Source of the DNA: Ciona intestinalis
Taxonomy: Eukaryota; Chordata; Ascidiacea; Phlebobranchia; Cionidae
NCBI RefSeq assembly: GCF_000224145.3
Contig: NW_004190384.2
Span: forward strand, 420,908-484,907
Length of the DNA stretch: 64,000 nt
Direction: 5' to 3'
Part shown: piece by piece, positions 1 to 12,187 of the stretch
How positions within the stretch are numbered: the first letter of the stretch is position 1
Layout: each line of letters starts with the position of its first letter
Position numbers and translations under genes: made by a program
Notes under the pieces: generated by a model
Told to the model about the DNA's origin: nothing
The model's database searches: none
The model's input: only the letters and a program-made list of their open reading frames with translations

Positions 1-79
1 AGCGTTTAAATATTTACAATTTGTACGTGGTAATTGGAAAGCGGGCACGAGGTGTGTATATAAAACAAATCATTCGTGT

Positions 80-264
80 TATAGTAGGATGGGGGAAGAT
101 GGGACACCTTTTCAATCTATTTTCTCCTCCAATTTGGTAGTAAACAAACATTTAACGATTTTTTATAAAACTTTATCCTCACGACTCCCATACACCAATT
201 GTTTAAAACACGATCAGGATATTTGGTTATTATGTGTGAAAGAAGTCCCCCCACCCTACTATAT
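80..264. repeat. MITE, TATAGTAGG family
   Basis: Full-length copy of the window's commonest element: left end TATAGTAGGATGGGGGAAGA, right end the inverse (CCCCCCACCCTACTATA). Length about 185 bp. Confidence 0.85.
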
Positions 265-402
265 GACGACTGACATTACCCTGCCACAGAATGATAAATA
301 ATATTCATTTAATATTAACACTTTGTTAGATTTTTCTACTGTTTTCTTCAATAATTAATATTCAACAAATGATAAGTTAAGACCAAATACGTATTTTTTA
401 AA

Positions 403-584
403 TATAGTAGGGTGGGGTAAGATGGCTTATGTTAGCACCTGATCGTGCTTTCAACAATCAACAACGCTCTTAGAGACGTGAGAATATAGTTTTGCAATAA
501 TGTTTAAGTATTCTTTGTTTACAACAAAATGGGACAATAAAATAAAATGCAACCATGTTCCATCTTACCCCACCCTATTATATA
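403..584. repeat. MITE, TATAGTAGG family
   Basis: Second copy, with both inverted ends (TATAGTAGGGTGGGGTAAGA and ACCCCACCCTATTATATA). Confidence 0.85.
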
Positions 585-1420
585 GGTTAATGTGATTGCT
601 GTTAAACAACAAGAATTCCAAGTCTTTAAGGAAAGCTTTATTTCAATGGCAGTTGGTATTTACATTATTAACAAACAAGTGGTTTCTACAAAAGCAGGTT
701 GGAACAAAAATAGTCAGGAGTTGTCGTAACGGGGAAACAGAAGTTTTCACTTAATATAAAGATTATCTTACTCGTTCGAACAGTTGTAAAACACTTAACG
801 AAACATATTAAAAAAACAAAACGGAATGCTTCTGTTACGTCATAAACCTCTTCATACAACAGAAACAGCAAACATAACGAAATAAGGCAGCACGAAAGCA
901 TGATCCGGGAAAAGTTGGTAAAATCTATTTGTATTAAAACTTCTTTAAAAAATAGAAACAACGATAAAAATCTTTCTATCACGTCTAAACTTAAGAGGGT
1001 GTTAGCAGTGCAACGTTTTCGTTAAAAAACACCTTTTAATATACACTTGCAATCTCTATGGGGTGCGGACTAAATCAACTTTGACACTGAGAATACTGTG
1101 GTAAAAAAACGAGACTTAAAGTTGTTAAAACCAGCACCTTGTTGAAATGGCAGGGAACAGGAGTTGTTGTTGTTGTTGATGATTTACAAATTTGTTGCAC
1201 AACATTTAGGTTGCGCTAATATTTATAGAGTAATGCTTCTCAACCAGAGCTGTGTGTTAGGTGATAATTTGGTTGGTTGATTAGTAGAGTAACCAGTGTT
1301 ATGTCCAGTTTTGGGGTTTCATTATATGTCTATGTTGTGTGATAATCTGGGAATCGGCTGTTGCTTGAAAATTATCCCAATATTTTAGCATGGAGCTAAT
1401 TATTAATGTACACGTTAAGT

Positions 1421-4400
1421 TCATTCATCGCTTATCTCGCTGTCATCGGACGGAAGCAACTCGTGCATCTGGAACTTTTGCTCCACTAGAGGTCTCACAT
1501 CTCCAGTCTAAAAAATTAAAACCATTTTTATCTCTGTTGTTGAAATAAATGTATGTAACTTATATATCATCGCATGGTGGAAAAGCAACAGTAGTTCTCA
1601 CCTGTGTGTCTTGTTTCATAACCATATTCTGTCATTCCAAAACAAAACTTAAGGCAAGACATCTGAATATAACTTTGAACTCAGCACGATGGAATAACAT
1701 TCATATATATATATATATATATATATGTATATGTATACACACACTAAATACTAGAATAAATCCAACCTGTGTAGCGAGTGTTTCAAGGAAAGGAACTAAC
1801 TTAAGTAGTTCGTTGTCATTTTTATCCGAGAACCAACTTTCTATTGGAATTCCGTTGGAAAGCTGAAATTTAAATTGAAGAATTAACAATAAGAAGACTC
1901 GAATTTGACATCAATAAAATAACATTTACCTGCCCAAAGTATAAAATTACAAACAAGAAACAACAAAATGTTTTATTCAAACATATTAAAAATCTGATCA
2001 AATTCTAGTGACAAATTTATTTTATTTCACAACAACATCTTCACGTAAACAATTTGACTGAGGCAACAACTTTTAATGTAAAGTTTGTTTCCATATGGTT
2101 GAGGTCTTGTAGCATGGCACGCCATAAGACTCAAGTTTTAGGCCATTACCCCAACAGCCATGGTGCTACCACGTGGACCTCACCAGATTGTAATGTTTGT
2201 CCCCACCCCGAAGTTAGGCGACAAGGGCTTTAAAGATCTGTACCCACAAAGTGTTCTTGTACTTCTAAATAAATATCTGACATAAATTAATCACCTGGTA
2301 AGCAAATGCTTGTGGAGAGTTATCTATAATCACTGTTTTGCTCAAGTCTCGACCCAGTATGTTCAAATCTTTGATATAATTTCCTTGGACACAAAGACAA
2401 TGTTCACGAAATAAACGATGTCTGTGAAAAATATTAACTTTCATTATTTTAATGCAGTTTATACCAAGAAATAAGTGACTAATTTTAACTTATTTTACCG
2501 ATAAACTCAACGTAGTTTGACTAGGACAAACCAACAGTTAGTGTCTGGTAACATTGAAACCAATATCACTATCCACAATACAGATATAAATTGTTAAGTT
2601 TAAACTGTATTTTCTACAACTAAACTTTAGATAAAATATCCCATTGTGATGAATGGTAGTTATGATGAAACAATACAAACATCCACACACCTGACATATT
2701 GTTTACCCCCATCAATCATGTTCAAGCAACTTGTCCGCATAAACTTTTTTAGACGCCGTGAACAGAATAATCTGCGAAACAAATATTTCCATTATAATTG
2801 TAAAAAAGATTTTTCTTCCAGCTGTTTTATTATTCAATAAAGAATTCTCCCGGTCTCCATAGATCAGTGGTTAGCATGTCTGCCTTTTATTAGAGGTTGC
2901 GGGTTCAAAGCTCATCGCTTCTACCATTATAGGTAAATACTGAATGAGGATTTAATTTGGCAAGACACTTAAAATCAATTGTTCGCACCCAGTGGCCACT
3001 TACTTTGACTAAATTATCAGCCATACAATAAAAAAATACCACATAAGGAAGAAACATCCACAAAGTAACATATGTGGTAACTTGTAAGCAGGCATGAGGT
3101 GTATGAAACTTAACGACTGTGTTATAATGACTGTGGTTTCCCACCATGGGAGGATAAACAAGTTATGTTTTTTCATTCGTTCCATCACCAAATCTACTTG
3201 GAAAAAACATTCTTTAGACACATTAACGCTAATAGCTACAATTCATAATATATATGTTTTAAATGCTATAACAATTTTACCTCGTAATATTTGGACATTT
3301 TTTCTAGGAATTCCTTGTAGTTAGGCCGAGTGCGAACAAATACCTGCCATTAAGTTAAATTATTATTTAAAACTAAATTCAACAAAGTAGTAAGTAAAAT
3401 AAATAGGAAGCCTAAATCAAGTGAGAATTTCAACAAGAGACCGATGATGGCATTTTATGTGAAATATTTTTCCTTCGGTACACTATATGCGGGACTTGGG
3501 AAAAGAAAAAACATGATTGACACAATTTTTATTAAGCGCTGCAGTCAGGATTACACAGGAAATTCTTGGCCAATAACTAAAAGCCGATGTTCGTTGGGAC
3601 AGCAGAAAAAATGGAGTAAGCAAATTAAAAAAACAAGACTGTGTAAATTAAGTTATTTTTTTCTTCTTCGGGATTAGTAGTTGGTTCATAATGTTACTTA
3701 AAGATTAAGTAATATATTATTTTAAAAAAAATGGCAAAAGTCGCCCACAAACACTGGCTAGTGACAGCGGCAAAATTGGCCTTAGAATGCACAATGTCTA
3801 CGATTTATTTAAATATAAAGCAGTATCAATTGAATTTATATACATGCGTGATTATACCTGGTAAACTATATCTTGGAAAAGCACGGAGAAAGTTAGATCT
3901 GCGTCTTCCATTTCACTTAAACTACAATGAACAAGTGTTTCATCGAGATCAAGAACCAGGGAAAACTCGGGTGAACTTCGAGTTTTAAGTGGAAGGGCTG
4001 CGAGTTAAACATGAGGTGTTAACAGTGGCTTGATTGTTAGATATTATGTATGTAGTGGGGCTGCTCGGGGGGGGTTCGTTGGTGGCGATCTTCCACCTTT
4101 TACAATATATACAAAAACTATACTTATATACATATATATATATATATTTGTTTTAATTTNNNNNNNNNNNNNNNNNNNNNNNNNNNNNNNNNNNNNNNNN
4201 NNNNNNNNNNNNNNNNNNNNNNNNNNNNNNNNNNNNNNNNNNNNNNNNNNNNNNNNNNNNNNNNNNNNNNNNNNNNNNNNNNNNTTGTTTTCCCCTTGTT
4301 TTACATGACTAAACAGAAGCACGCAACAAACATGAACCTGATAGGAGTAGAATGTATAAAGTCATTATCGATGCTGTTGTCAATGGCACATTTCCTTCTC

Positions 4401-5225
4401 TTCCGAATTCTGTCAGCTTTTTCCAACTGAGGTGTGCGACCCTCGTTCTGTGTTGCACAATGTAAATGTTAAACGAAATAAAAAAGTGTTTGTTTTCCAA
4501 CATTGTTGATTGCTACTGAGGCAGAAAAATTGCTGTTGTACAAACCAGTTGGTGCGAATTCAACTTATTTAAACAATGCAAATTTGATATTTAATATGTT
4601 CAAAAAGACATGCGGCAAATTGCTGTAGTAGCTTGAGCTTCCATGGCAATTAGTAATGTTGACTTGGTGGTACGTGGTCTATTTCATGGATTATGAATAT
4701 ATAAATAAATTTAACACATAATGACCAAAGCGTTGATACCTTTGCTTGTACAGATGTACCGGATATTAATCGTTTGATTGAAGTAAATATGCTGTCAGGT
4801 GAAACATGGACTTCTTCATCATCCTGAAACAACAATATTATTAAGTTGAATAAATTACAAAGCAATTGCAGATCGGGGTGAATTGGGATAAAAACAGATC
4901 GGGGTGAATTGGGATAAAAAGAAAAATGCACCGGCTTTTCTTCCGACCTAATATAAAACATTTCTTTACTCAACAAGCGAAACCAGATGTGTGGTGTCAT
5001 GAAGCATGGTTGGTTATTTTATGCTCGCGACGAGGCGGCTATGATAAGAAATCACCAATCTGGACTAAATGTAAATTAACGCCCAAAATATTTTAATAAA
5101 AAAACTGAATAAGATTTGGCTTATGAGATGCTCACCTCGCTAGTAGATAGTTTCCGCTTTAATGATTTACGACTCGTTTGTTCCGAAGTTTGTTGATCGG
5201 AAATTCTTCTATCGCGTAACCTCAT
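1421..5225 (-). CDS. CTDSPL2: CTD small phosphatase-like protein 2
   Basis: HAD-family Ser/Thr phosphatase of the FCP1/SCP type. Exons read on the minus strand: 5225-5136, 4823-4740, 4426-4338, (one or more lost in the N gap 4160-4284), 3997-3858, 3343-3281, 2771-2691, 2421-2295, 1862-1767, 1507-1421. Exon 1 begins MRLR, as in vertebrate CTDSPL2. The catalytic motif [13 protein letters not shown] is in the exon at 3997-3858, followed by LPLKTRS-type context, [36 protein letters not shown] and [11 protein letters not shown]. The C-terminus is [14 protein letters not shown]. Splice phases agree throughout except in exon 2771-2691, which is one base too long: after KLL a single extra G shifts the frame, and [11 protein letters not shown] resumes in the next frame. 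The family assignment is secure. The frameshift may be an assembly error. The exon(s) linking 4338 to 3997 are not visible. Confidence 0.93.
1695..1741. repeat. (TA)n / ATGTATA microsatellite
   Basis: Simple TA-rich dinucleotide run in an intron of the CTDSPL2-like gene, just past its 1862-1767 exon. Confidence 0.8.
2850..3182 (+). repeat. tRNA-derived SINE, near full length
   Basis: The head resembles a tRNA gene: an A-box-like segment (GATCAGTGGTTAGCATG) and a B-box-like GCGGGTTCAAAGCTC. The middle carries GGCAAGACACTTAA, and the tail reads GAGGATAAACAAGTTATG followed by TTCATTCG. It sits in a CTDSPL2 intron. This copy shows the whole element, about 330 bp. Confidence 0.8.
4160..4284. other. 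Assembly gap (125 N)
   Basis: Run of N inside the CTDSPL2-like gene. The frame jumps from phase 2 (exon ending 4338) to phase 1 (exon starting 3997), so coding sequence must be missing here. In vertebrates this part includes the linker before the phosphatase domain. Confidence 0.95.
4869..4922. repeat. 27-bp tandem duplication
   Basis: Two adjacent copies of CAGATCGGGGTGAATTGGGA plus an A-rich end, in an intron of the CTDSPL2-like gene. Probably a recent slippage event. Confidence 0.75.
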
Positions 5226-6560
5226 CTCATATTTGTTAATTTACAACAATAGGCTGTTTTGTATCAGCTAGCAAACTTATGATGGGAGAATATAATTGAT
5301 CATTAGAAAATGCAATACTGAACGTAACTTATTTCCCATAGAAGTGCATGAACATTTTGTTCAAGTTTATATAAAAATACATACTTAGGTTAAATATGTA
5401 GTATGAAAGTCTACTCATATAAACTATGCTATGTGAATAAGAATCAACGTAATATAGTTGCTTAGACTAAATATGTGTTCCGTGAGTTTTATGTTTAATA
5501 TGTGTATGCGGTTAAACTAAACTAAATAACAAATCTGCAATTTCCCGCCAACAAACAAATTGAATTCGGAGCAAAAATCAACAACATTCAGATTAAAATA
5601 CCCCGGATGTGAAAATGAATTTATTTCCGATACGACGAAGGCACGTTAGCTTACTCCCCAATGATTTACACATATTTCGTAGACAATATAAGAAAGTTGA
5701 AACATACATATCATAGTATTTCTTTTTACTAAAATAAAAATATGAGCAACTTGATAAAACTTTATTCTTCAAGCATAACTGTGCAAAACAAACCAAAGAT
5801 GATACAATATGCATGCACCACCAGATTGGACCAGAGTAGTATAAATTCCGAGCAGTCCAACTGCCGTCTTTGTGTGTCCAAAATAGAGCAAAAGCGGTGA
5901 CTTACTTTGAAAATGGGTTTAAACCTCTATTAAATAACTAAAATGTATTCATTCATAAATTCAATCAGGTTAGAGCAACTTGCTGTGTCTGGGCCAGGGG
6001 TATTCGAGCTAACGAACAATATGTTTCGCTCTATAGAACCTATCGAATATCGGGGACATGATTGAGAAAATTGCCCGCCTCGTGTACTAGTAATAATACA
6101 TGCTGCAAAATTATTTCCTGGTGGTTTCTTGAATAACTTTCCAGTATAAATAGAAATCAATGCAATAACTTGGACGCGATCCAAGTAAACGTCCACACAT
6201 TAGAAACCTTTGGCTTTCTTTACGTTCACAACAAACATATAAACAAATAAGAGTAGAATAATACCCTTCCGTATTTAATATATAAAAAAAATAAATATAA
6301 AAAATAACACGGCGAGTTTTGAACCTTTAATATCGAGCTTCCAACTCCAAACGCTTGACGATTATTGGGCACGTAAATCTTTTTATTTAAATAACGCATA
6401 AAGCTGGTTAAAATTACAGATTTTATTATTGTTTTTATCAAAGCATGCAAATATTAAAAAATGCAACAACGTATAAGTTCTCCTTGCGATGAAAACGTTA
6501 TTGTGACACAAAAGGGTCTGCAACCAGTTAAGTTGTCGCCTTAGCGCTTGGTCAAAAGGT
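5226..6560. other. Intergenic between CTDSPL2 and Cys-rich gene
   Basis: Upstream flank of the CTDSPL2-like gene and 3' flank of the Cys-rich gene. It holds one truncated hAT-type MITE (5832-5935). A minus-strand AATAAA lies near 6420, plausibly the polyadenylation signal of the Cys-rich gene. No coding exons recognised. Confidence 0.5.
5832..5935 (-). repeat. Truncated hAT-type MITE
   Basis: Begins CAGAGTAGTATAAATTCCGA and continues through a block ending in GGGTTTAAAC. It matches, in reverse complement, the right-hand end of the intact insertion at 22876-23323, including the stretch around TGTGTCCAAAATAGAGC. Confidence 0.75.
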
Positions 6561-9500
6561 TCATGCAGCAAAACGATACAAACATTCCGGTGGAGAAGTA
6601 GGCGCTTCTGCAAAAATCCATAACTTAAAGGTAAATATACATTGACATCATATATTTTTCTATTTGTGTGTATATAACAACTTCAGACGATACATATAGT
6701 CTTAGAATATCTGAAGCCATTTTAAAATCTATAGGGCAGGAAAAGATGTGACACCGTTGTATTCTATTTTCGCGTCAACAAGGAGCATTCAAAGAATTTA
6801 AAACCATATTCTAACGACTCCAATAGACCGTTGTTAATTGGTTAAAACACGATCATGATATTTGGATATTACGTGGAAATGGTGTCCCATCTTACTCTAC
6901 TATATTACTGTAGGGTAAGATGGGATACCGTAAGTACCCACATCCAATATTTCCCGATTCGGTTTTTAACAATTGCCAGCGCCTTTTTTGGAGTCGCTAC
7001 ACACATTAGCAGAATGGTAACAAGGCACTTTTATTTTAGTTGCTGCGCAAACAGTGGTTTATATAATATTATCTGTTTTTTATTCTTTTTACTTACGACA
7101 TTTTTCTTTCACGCAAGTGAGGCAACGGATTGGGTCCATTCCACACTTAGGGGGTGAACCATAGAAAACCAAGTTTTGTAAACTGTAACACCAATCATAG
7201 CAAGATTCAAATTCCTTGCATACTTTGTATGATACTGCAATGAAATATATAGTAGAATAAGGAAACAGAAAAGGTAAACTATATATTTTTATGTCCGCTC
7301 TAATTAACAAGTAGGCAATGAATCTAAAGTTTGCGAGCAAAGTAAATTGCCTAACATCGTGAACTCGTTAGTAATTCAGTAATCGAGGTGTTGCTTTATT
7401 GTGCTGAGACACATACAAGTTTACAAAAACGTCCGATCCCTCTTTCACACCTGTCGGCAACAACATATATTGTAAAGCTTCTTCGCCGCACGGTAGCAGC
7501 ATTGAGCTTTTAAATTGAACTGATACTTTTATATTATTCATTCCCTCCAAAAAAATATACTTATATATAAATATTATTCATTCTCGCGTGGCATTGTAAC
7601 GACAGTGTTTTCAACATATTTGACATTGGGCGTAAAATTGTGGTTGAATTCTACCTGTTGTTGGAATAGGACAATGTGCTCGAAGACATGAGATCACCGG
7701 CATAAACTCTAAGCATTGACGATCTGTGTCGCACTCGGTGCACGACCATGTTCGGATCATCAGTTCATCAGGACTTCCAGTTCTTTGCACTTCTTTAGAT
7801 ACAGAACCTGTAGTGGAATAAATGGTAATAAAACAACTTTGACACGTAATATGATTAATTGCAAGTTGTTTTATCTTTTATGTTTCATACACCTCGTGAC
7901 CACTTACGAGTAATCATGTTGGTGAATTGTAGGCAATTACTATTTGTTGATTTTTAAAATGTATTTCTGACAATTTGGACTATTCGGGTGGTTAACACTG
8001 AGTTAATTATCGTAAAGTTTCTTGCCAAGAACACACACGCCTAAAATGGTAGCAGCAGCGTCAAGCATTAAAGCTCATATAATTCTATTAAACAACATGC
8101 ATGACATAGTTAGCAGAGTTGAAACTTACGAGGGTGTGCAACGCAGTGCGGCATGTCATTGAAGGATTCTAAATAAACAATAAGTTTTAATGTAAATAAC
8201 ATAAGTATTTTGTTCTTATCTCTTATAGAGTACAGCACTTATAAATAGCAGCCTAACTGAAACAAGGAAAAGAAGAAATAGCAACAGAATGACATTCGTG
8301 AAACAAACTTGGGGAAAAACTACTTTAGTAAAAGTAAATATTTTTTAAGGTAAATATTAAAGCTCTTTGTTGTAAAGTTAACTTACGACATTGTGGGTGG
8401 CCCAACACGCATTCATAACATTGGAAAACCAAGTCGCATTCATTGGGACGTGGAATGTAGTTTGAGGTATATGAGCATTCGTCCTCGCAAGCATAAAAGT
8501 CAACACAATCTGCCCGCTTTTCTAAAACAGAAGAAACGTTTAAGTGTTTTTGACATATTTAATTTCAACTTAGTTTTGTACACGCATTTTACATTCAGCT
8601 TTTTTAACTACTGTAGTTATCTGAAAAGAGTGAAAGAGGGCCAGTAAAAGTGTAGCCGTTGAGCCCAGCATGCAGTGAAGTCACATTGATTTGAATCTTA
8701 AGATATTTTCTATGTTTAAGTTTGTAAACATAACTATCGAATAATAAACACTTTAACCGGTTACTTAGACTTAGAGGTTAATAGGCCATGAGAAGAACAC
8801 CCAAAGTGCCCCATCCGTGATAAAATCTATAATCTCTATGGGGTTTTACCCCACCCAATGTTAGACACGATTATCTGCAGCCAACCTTCTTGACGAAGAA
8901 AGCGTATGTATAGTCACAAGGCGAAGAAACTTGCACAAAGTTAAAATGAAGAAGTGAATAAATAAATTTATTTTCTCTTCGGTTACGACAATGAAGGTCA
9001 GAAAAAAAGTTTACGAAGTCGAAAAGTCGGAAAAACTTTCCTTAACGAGCATCACTGCAAATGCGAACATGATGTTTTAACATCTAAATGTAAACACTTA
9101 CCAAACAATTGGCTCTGCGATCCGTAGTAGCATTTATGTGCACACGTTAAGTAATCATGTACAACGGCACATCGCGGATCATTGTGACACGGTTGACATA
9201 TAATTGCTTGTCGTATTTTTAACTCGTCGATGCTGTATTGAACTGCTAAAACAAAATAAAACTTGAAAATGTTTGTTAAACTTTTGCTTTAACTTTAGGT
9301 TTGTTTTATTTTCATATACATAAAACCTATAGACGTGATTAAAATATTTTTGTAATTTGCAATTAAACAAATCGTATTTTTGTTGTTATAGTAAGATGGC
9401 ACGGGACATCTTTGGCACACAATATAAAAGTATCCTGATCGTGTTTTAAACAATTAACAACCGTCTTGTGGGAGTTGTGACGATACAGTTTGATTATTCC

Positions 9501-10031
9501 TTAAGTGTCTTTTTTGCTACCAAGTTGGAACGAGAAAGTGAACTAAACAAGTGTCCCATCTCTCCCCATACTACTATATATCTTTTTGAAAGTATATTTT
9601 TTGAAAGTTCTTCTTGGTGCGGGGAATGAAGAACAAACGAACACGATCGAAACTTAATATAGTTGGTTGGTGAGATTTAACATGCTTTTATTCACATCGC
9701 TCAATTTGGTAATCAACTAGAAAATATAAAACGGTATCCTTACGTCTCTAAACAAGTGTTGGTAATTGTAAAACAAGATTAGAAAATACGGGATATTATG
9801 TGCTAAGGCATATTCCACTTTGCCCCAGCACAGTACTGTATATATACTTCAAATAGCATACGTGGGCTTTTAACCCAATAACCGCTAATTCCCGTACACC
9901 AAACATATATACAAATATATCAGAAATATTAACCAACCATGTTCTTTTAATCTTTGTATCCGTGTCGCTTCATACCCAGCCAGACTTGCAAGAACGAAGA
10001 TTAATATCTTGGAGAATGAAAAGACCTTCAT
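6561..10031 (-). CDS. Cysteine-rich secreted protein, copy A
   Basis: Not a family I recognise. Exons on the minus strand: 10031-about 9930 (signal-peptide-like MKVFSFSKILIFVLASLAG), 9242-9102, 8521-8387, 8168-8130, 7807-7655, possibly 7519-7451, 7234-7097, and 6607-6561 with the stop. Every internal exon is phase 1-1, and joins agree in frame. A motif recurs: C-x2-C-x5-C-x8-C-x3-C (CQPCHNDPRC...; CTECDTDRQC...), preceded in two exons by C-x5-C-x3-C (CVDFYACEDEC; CKEFESCYDWC). The short 39-nt exon supplies the x8-C part of one repeat, and the last exon the final one (QAPTSPPEC). Most likely an extracellular disulphide-rich protein of about 230-250 residues. The donor of exon 1 is unclear (best in-frame site is a weak GTTGGT). 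Exon 7519-7451 fits by phase only. A tandem paralogue lies upstream. Confidence 0.7.
6730..6904. repeat. MITE, TATAGTAGG family
   Basis: Copy with diverged left end (TATAGGGCAGGAAAAGATG) and right end TCCCATCTTACTCTACTATA. The head of another copy (TGTAGGGTAAGATGGGATAC) follows directly to about 6980. Both lie in the last intron of the Cys-rich gene. Confidence 0.75.
7860..8085 (-). repeat. SINE fragment
   Basis: Antisense copy with CATACACCTCGTG, CTGACAATTTGGAC, TTCTTGCCAAGAACACA and AATGGTAGCAGCAGC, the landmarks of the tRNA-SINE body. Lies in an intron of Cys-rich gene A. Confidence 0.7.
9387..9577. repeat. MITE, TATAGTAGG family
   Basis: Copy in the first intron of the Cys-rich gene; right end GTCCCATCTCTCCCCATACT followed by ACTATATA. 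Confidence 0.8.
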
Positions 10032-10196
10032 GTTTGTAGGGGGGTAAACTTTTCAAATATTTTCGTATTTAAGGAAGAGCAAGCGCTCGAGGGCGAGCTA
10101 TGTTTGTTGTAAGTGATGTTTATTGGCGCCATGTGACGTGTAAAGTTCACTGAGACGTTAGTTGAGTTTTGGTTGTGAATTTGTTCTCAATAAACC

Positions 10197-10312
10197 TCAA
10201 TAAATATAACTCGTTATTGGCTCGCGTGGTGGACACCACGACAGTTGTTATAACAAGAGCGTTCTGGTTTATGTCGCGTATATAAGTTACCACGTATATA
10301 ACTTGGTGAATA
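10197..10312 (-). repeat. SINE fragment
   Basis: Tail half of the tRNA-SINE in antisense: CGCGTGGTGGACACCACGAC, GTTATAAC, and TTACCACGTATATAACTTGG. Confidence 0.7.
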
Positions 10313-10999
10313 TATACATGATTTAAATTCATTCATTTCATTTTGTTGCTAATTGCCTCAAATAATCTAATCTTGTAGTTACCCCGAAGAGATTAATAAT
10401 CAAATGTCGTTATGTTACTAACTTAAAATTTTCATTTATTAGCCTTTGGTGGTTTTTGATCAGATGGTGTAAAATGCTATTTTTGTTTTAAGCTATATAT
10501 TTAATGTGTTTTTTTATAAATACAGTATATCATCAGGGTAAGATAAAACATGTTGGTATTTATTTCTATTTCATCGTTCCATTTGTTGGTAAACAATCAA
10601 CATTTAACAAACTTTGTATGCTAACAATATTCATTTTACCCAACCCTGCAATATAATTTGATCAATATCTGTGAACAACAGTTGATATAAATACGCAAAA
10701 AAAAGAAACGTAAAACTGCTTAAAAAAATCTGTTTGAATAAAGTAACAAAGACCGGATTAATTAAAATAACAAACAGAAAGGAATTGACAAGAAAACGAT
10801 ATTCGTAATATACTACGATACGGGTAAAAACTACTTGAGTAAAAACGTAAAATATAAGCGTGGCCGCAAAACCCACAATACAGTATAAATCAACTCGTAT
10901 TCAGTTGTCAAAGAGAACGAAAGTTTACGAGATAATTACCGACAAAGATACTCGAGTGAAAGTAATTTATATATTAGATCTATTTGCGGTTAAAACAAC

Positions 11000-11176
11000 T
11001 ATAATAGGGCGGGGGGAATATGGGACCCTTTAACACATAATATCTAAATATCCTGATTGTGTTTTAAACTATACCAACAACGGCTTATAGAGTCGTGAGA
11101 ATACGGTTTAATAATTCTTTGAATGTTCTTTGTTTACTGCTAAATGAGAAACGGTGTCCCATCTTCCCCATCCTTC
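11000..11176. repeat. MITE, TATAGTAGG family
   Basis: Nearly complete copy starting TATAATAGGGCGGGGGGAAT and ending GTGTCCCATCTTCCCCATCC. Confidence 0.8.
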
Positions 11177-12020
11177 TTAACAAACAAACTCAATACAATT
11201 GTTCTGACCAACATTACACACCTCCGTTCTTGTAAAGAAAATCTTAAAATATTTCTCGTGTGTTATTTGTTCAGCAGCATATGCAAACGTCCGAAACAAA
11301 TTTAAATCAAAATATTTCATTAAATAGGAGAAGACGATTATATGATTATGAAATTATAAATCTCACAGAATACAATTATTTTGTCTTATGGTTGGTAACG
11401 TGTCTTGTATCTCCCGACTGTGATTTCGTTACGAGGATCGCCCAACTTTACGAGCATTAGATCTGGGTCGGATTCATAGAATATTTCGGAGTTGCATATT
11501 AGGCGTAGTAGTTTGGTTTGTAGAAACCTATTTGTGAGCTCTTTAGAATGCCCAGCTTTGTTTTATCGCTATTTAAATGGTTCCCACGTTCTTTAAAAAT
11601 ATGTTTATTTTAGGTTTAAAACAGGGCCAGACTTTAATCCTGCCTTAGGGTAAATCAATGTAACAAGGTGCTTCTTATTTATGTTTTTCTCCGAATACAC
11701 TTACACACGGCCACACAAACTTTAAGACATATTTCAAATAAAAGCTAAGAGTTTTGCGCAAATGTTTTATTTCGACGAAATGTTTAGCTTGTTGTACAGT
11801 TTGGCAAAGTTTAACTTAAGCAAGCACTTGTGAACAAAACAAGTGGTGGTGCTTAGTTGTCGTTCCTGTCGTCAGGTCTTTCTGGGTTGTAAGGAGGTGG
11901 CAAGCACGCAGGAGGTGGGACAGATGCTACAAAGAGGAAATGTGTTTAAGTTATCTTTATATATTATTGACACATTACAGATAATGACATTTGTTTAAAA
12001 TATTTCCATGTGATAATACT

Positions 12021-12187
12021 ATATAGGGTATTAGCTCCTAAATCGAATATTTGTTGACCGTTAAACAATTAACATGACTCTTTTAGATGATGCGGTTGTT
12101 AAATACTGTAAATAACCTATGTTAGCTACCAAATAAGACGAGTAAAGAGAATAAAAAAAAACGTCCCATCTTATCCCATACTATATT
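12021..12187. repeat. MITE, TATAGTAGG family
   Basis: Diverged copy between the last two exons of Cys-rich copy B, with right end GTCCCATCTTATCCCATACT. Confidence 0.7.

Larger units (their letters stand above)
1..1420. other. Intergenic, two MITE copies
   Basis: No gene is supported here. Two MITEs (80-264 and 403-584) occupy the left part. The rest, downstream of the CTDSPL2-like stop codon at 1421, is AT-rich sequence without convincing exons and probably includes that gene's 3' UTR. Confidence 0.5.
10032..11852. other. Intergenic between the two Cys-rich paralogues
   Basis: Holds an antisense SINE piece (10197-10312), a truncated MITE (about 10533-10654) and a fuller MITE (11000-11176). 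No exon with matching splice phase was found. Confidence 0.5.

Noticed and set aside
2850-2920. tRNA gene
   Set aside because: A- and B-box-like motifs belong to the SINE head; no tRNA cloverleaf end, and the same sequence recurs throughout the window.
7368-7550. Minus-strand frame ending HNKATPRLLNY
   Set aside because: No good acceptor for the whole frame. Only an inner 69-nt part (7519-7451) fits the Cys-rich gene by phase, so it is mentioned there as a possible exon and not called separately.
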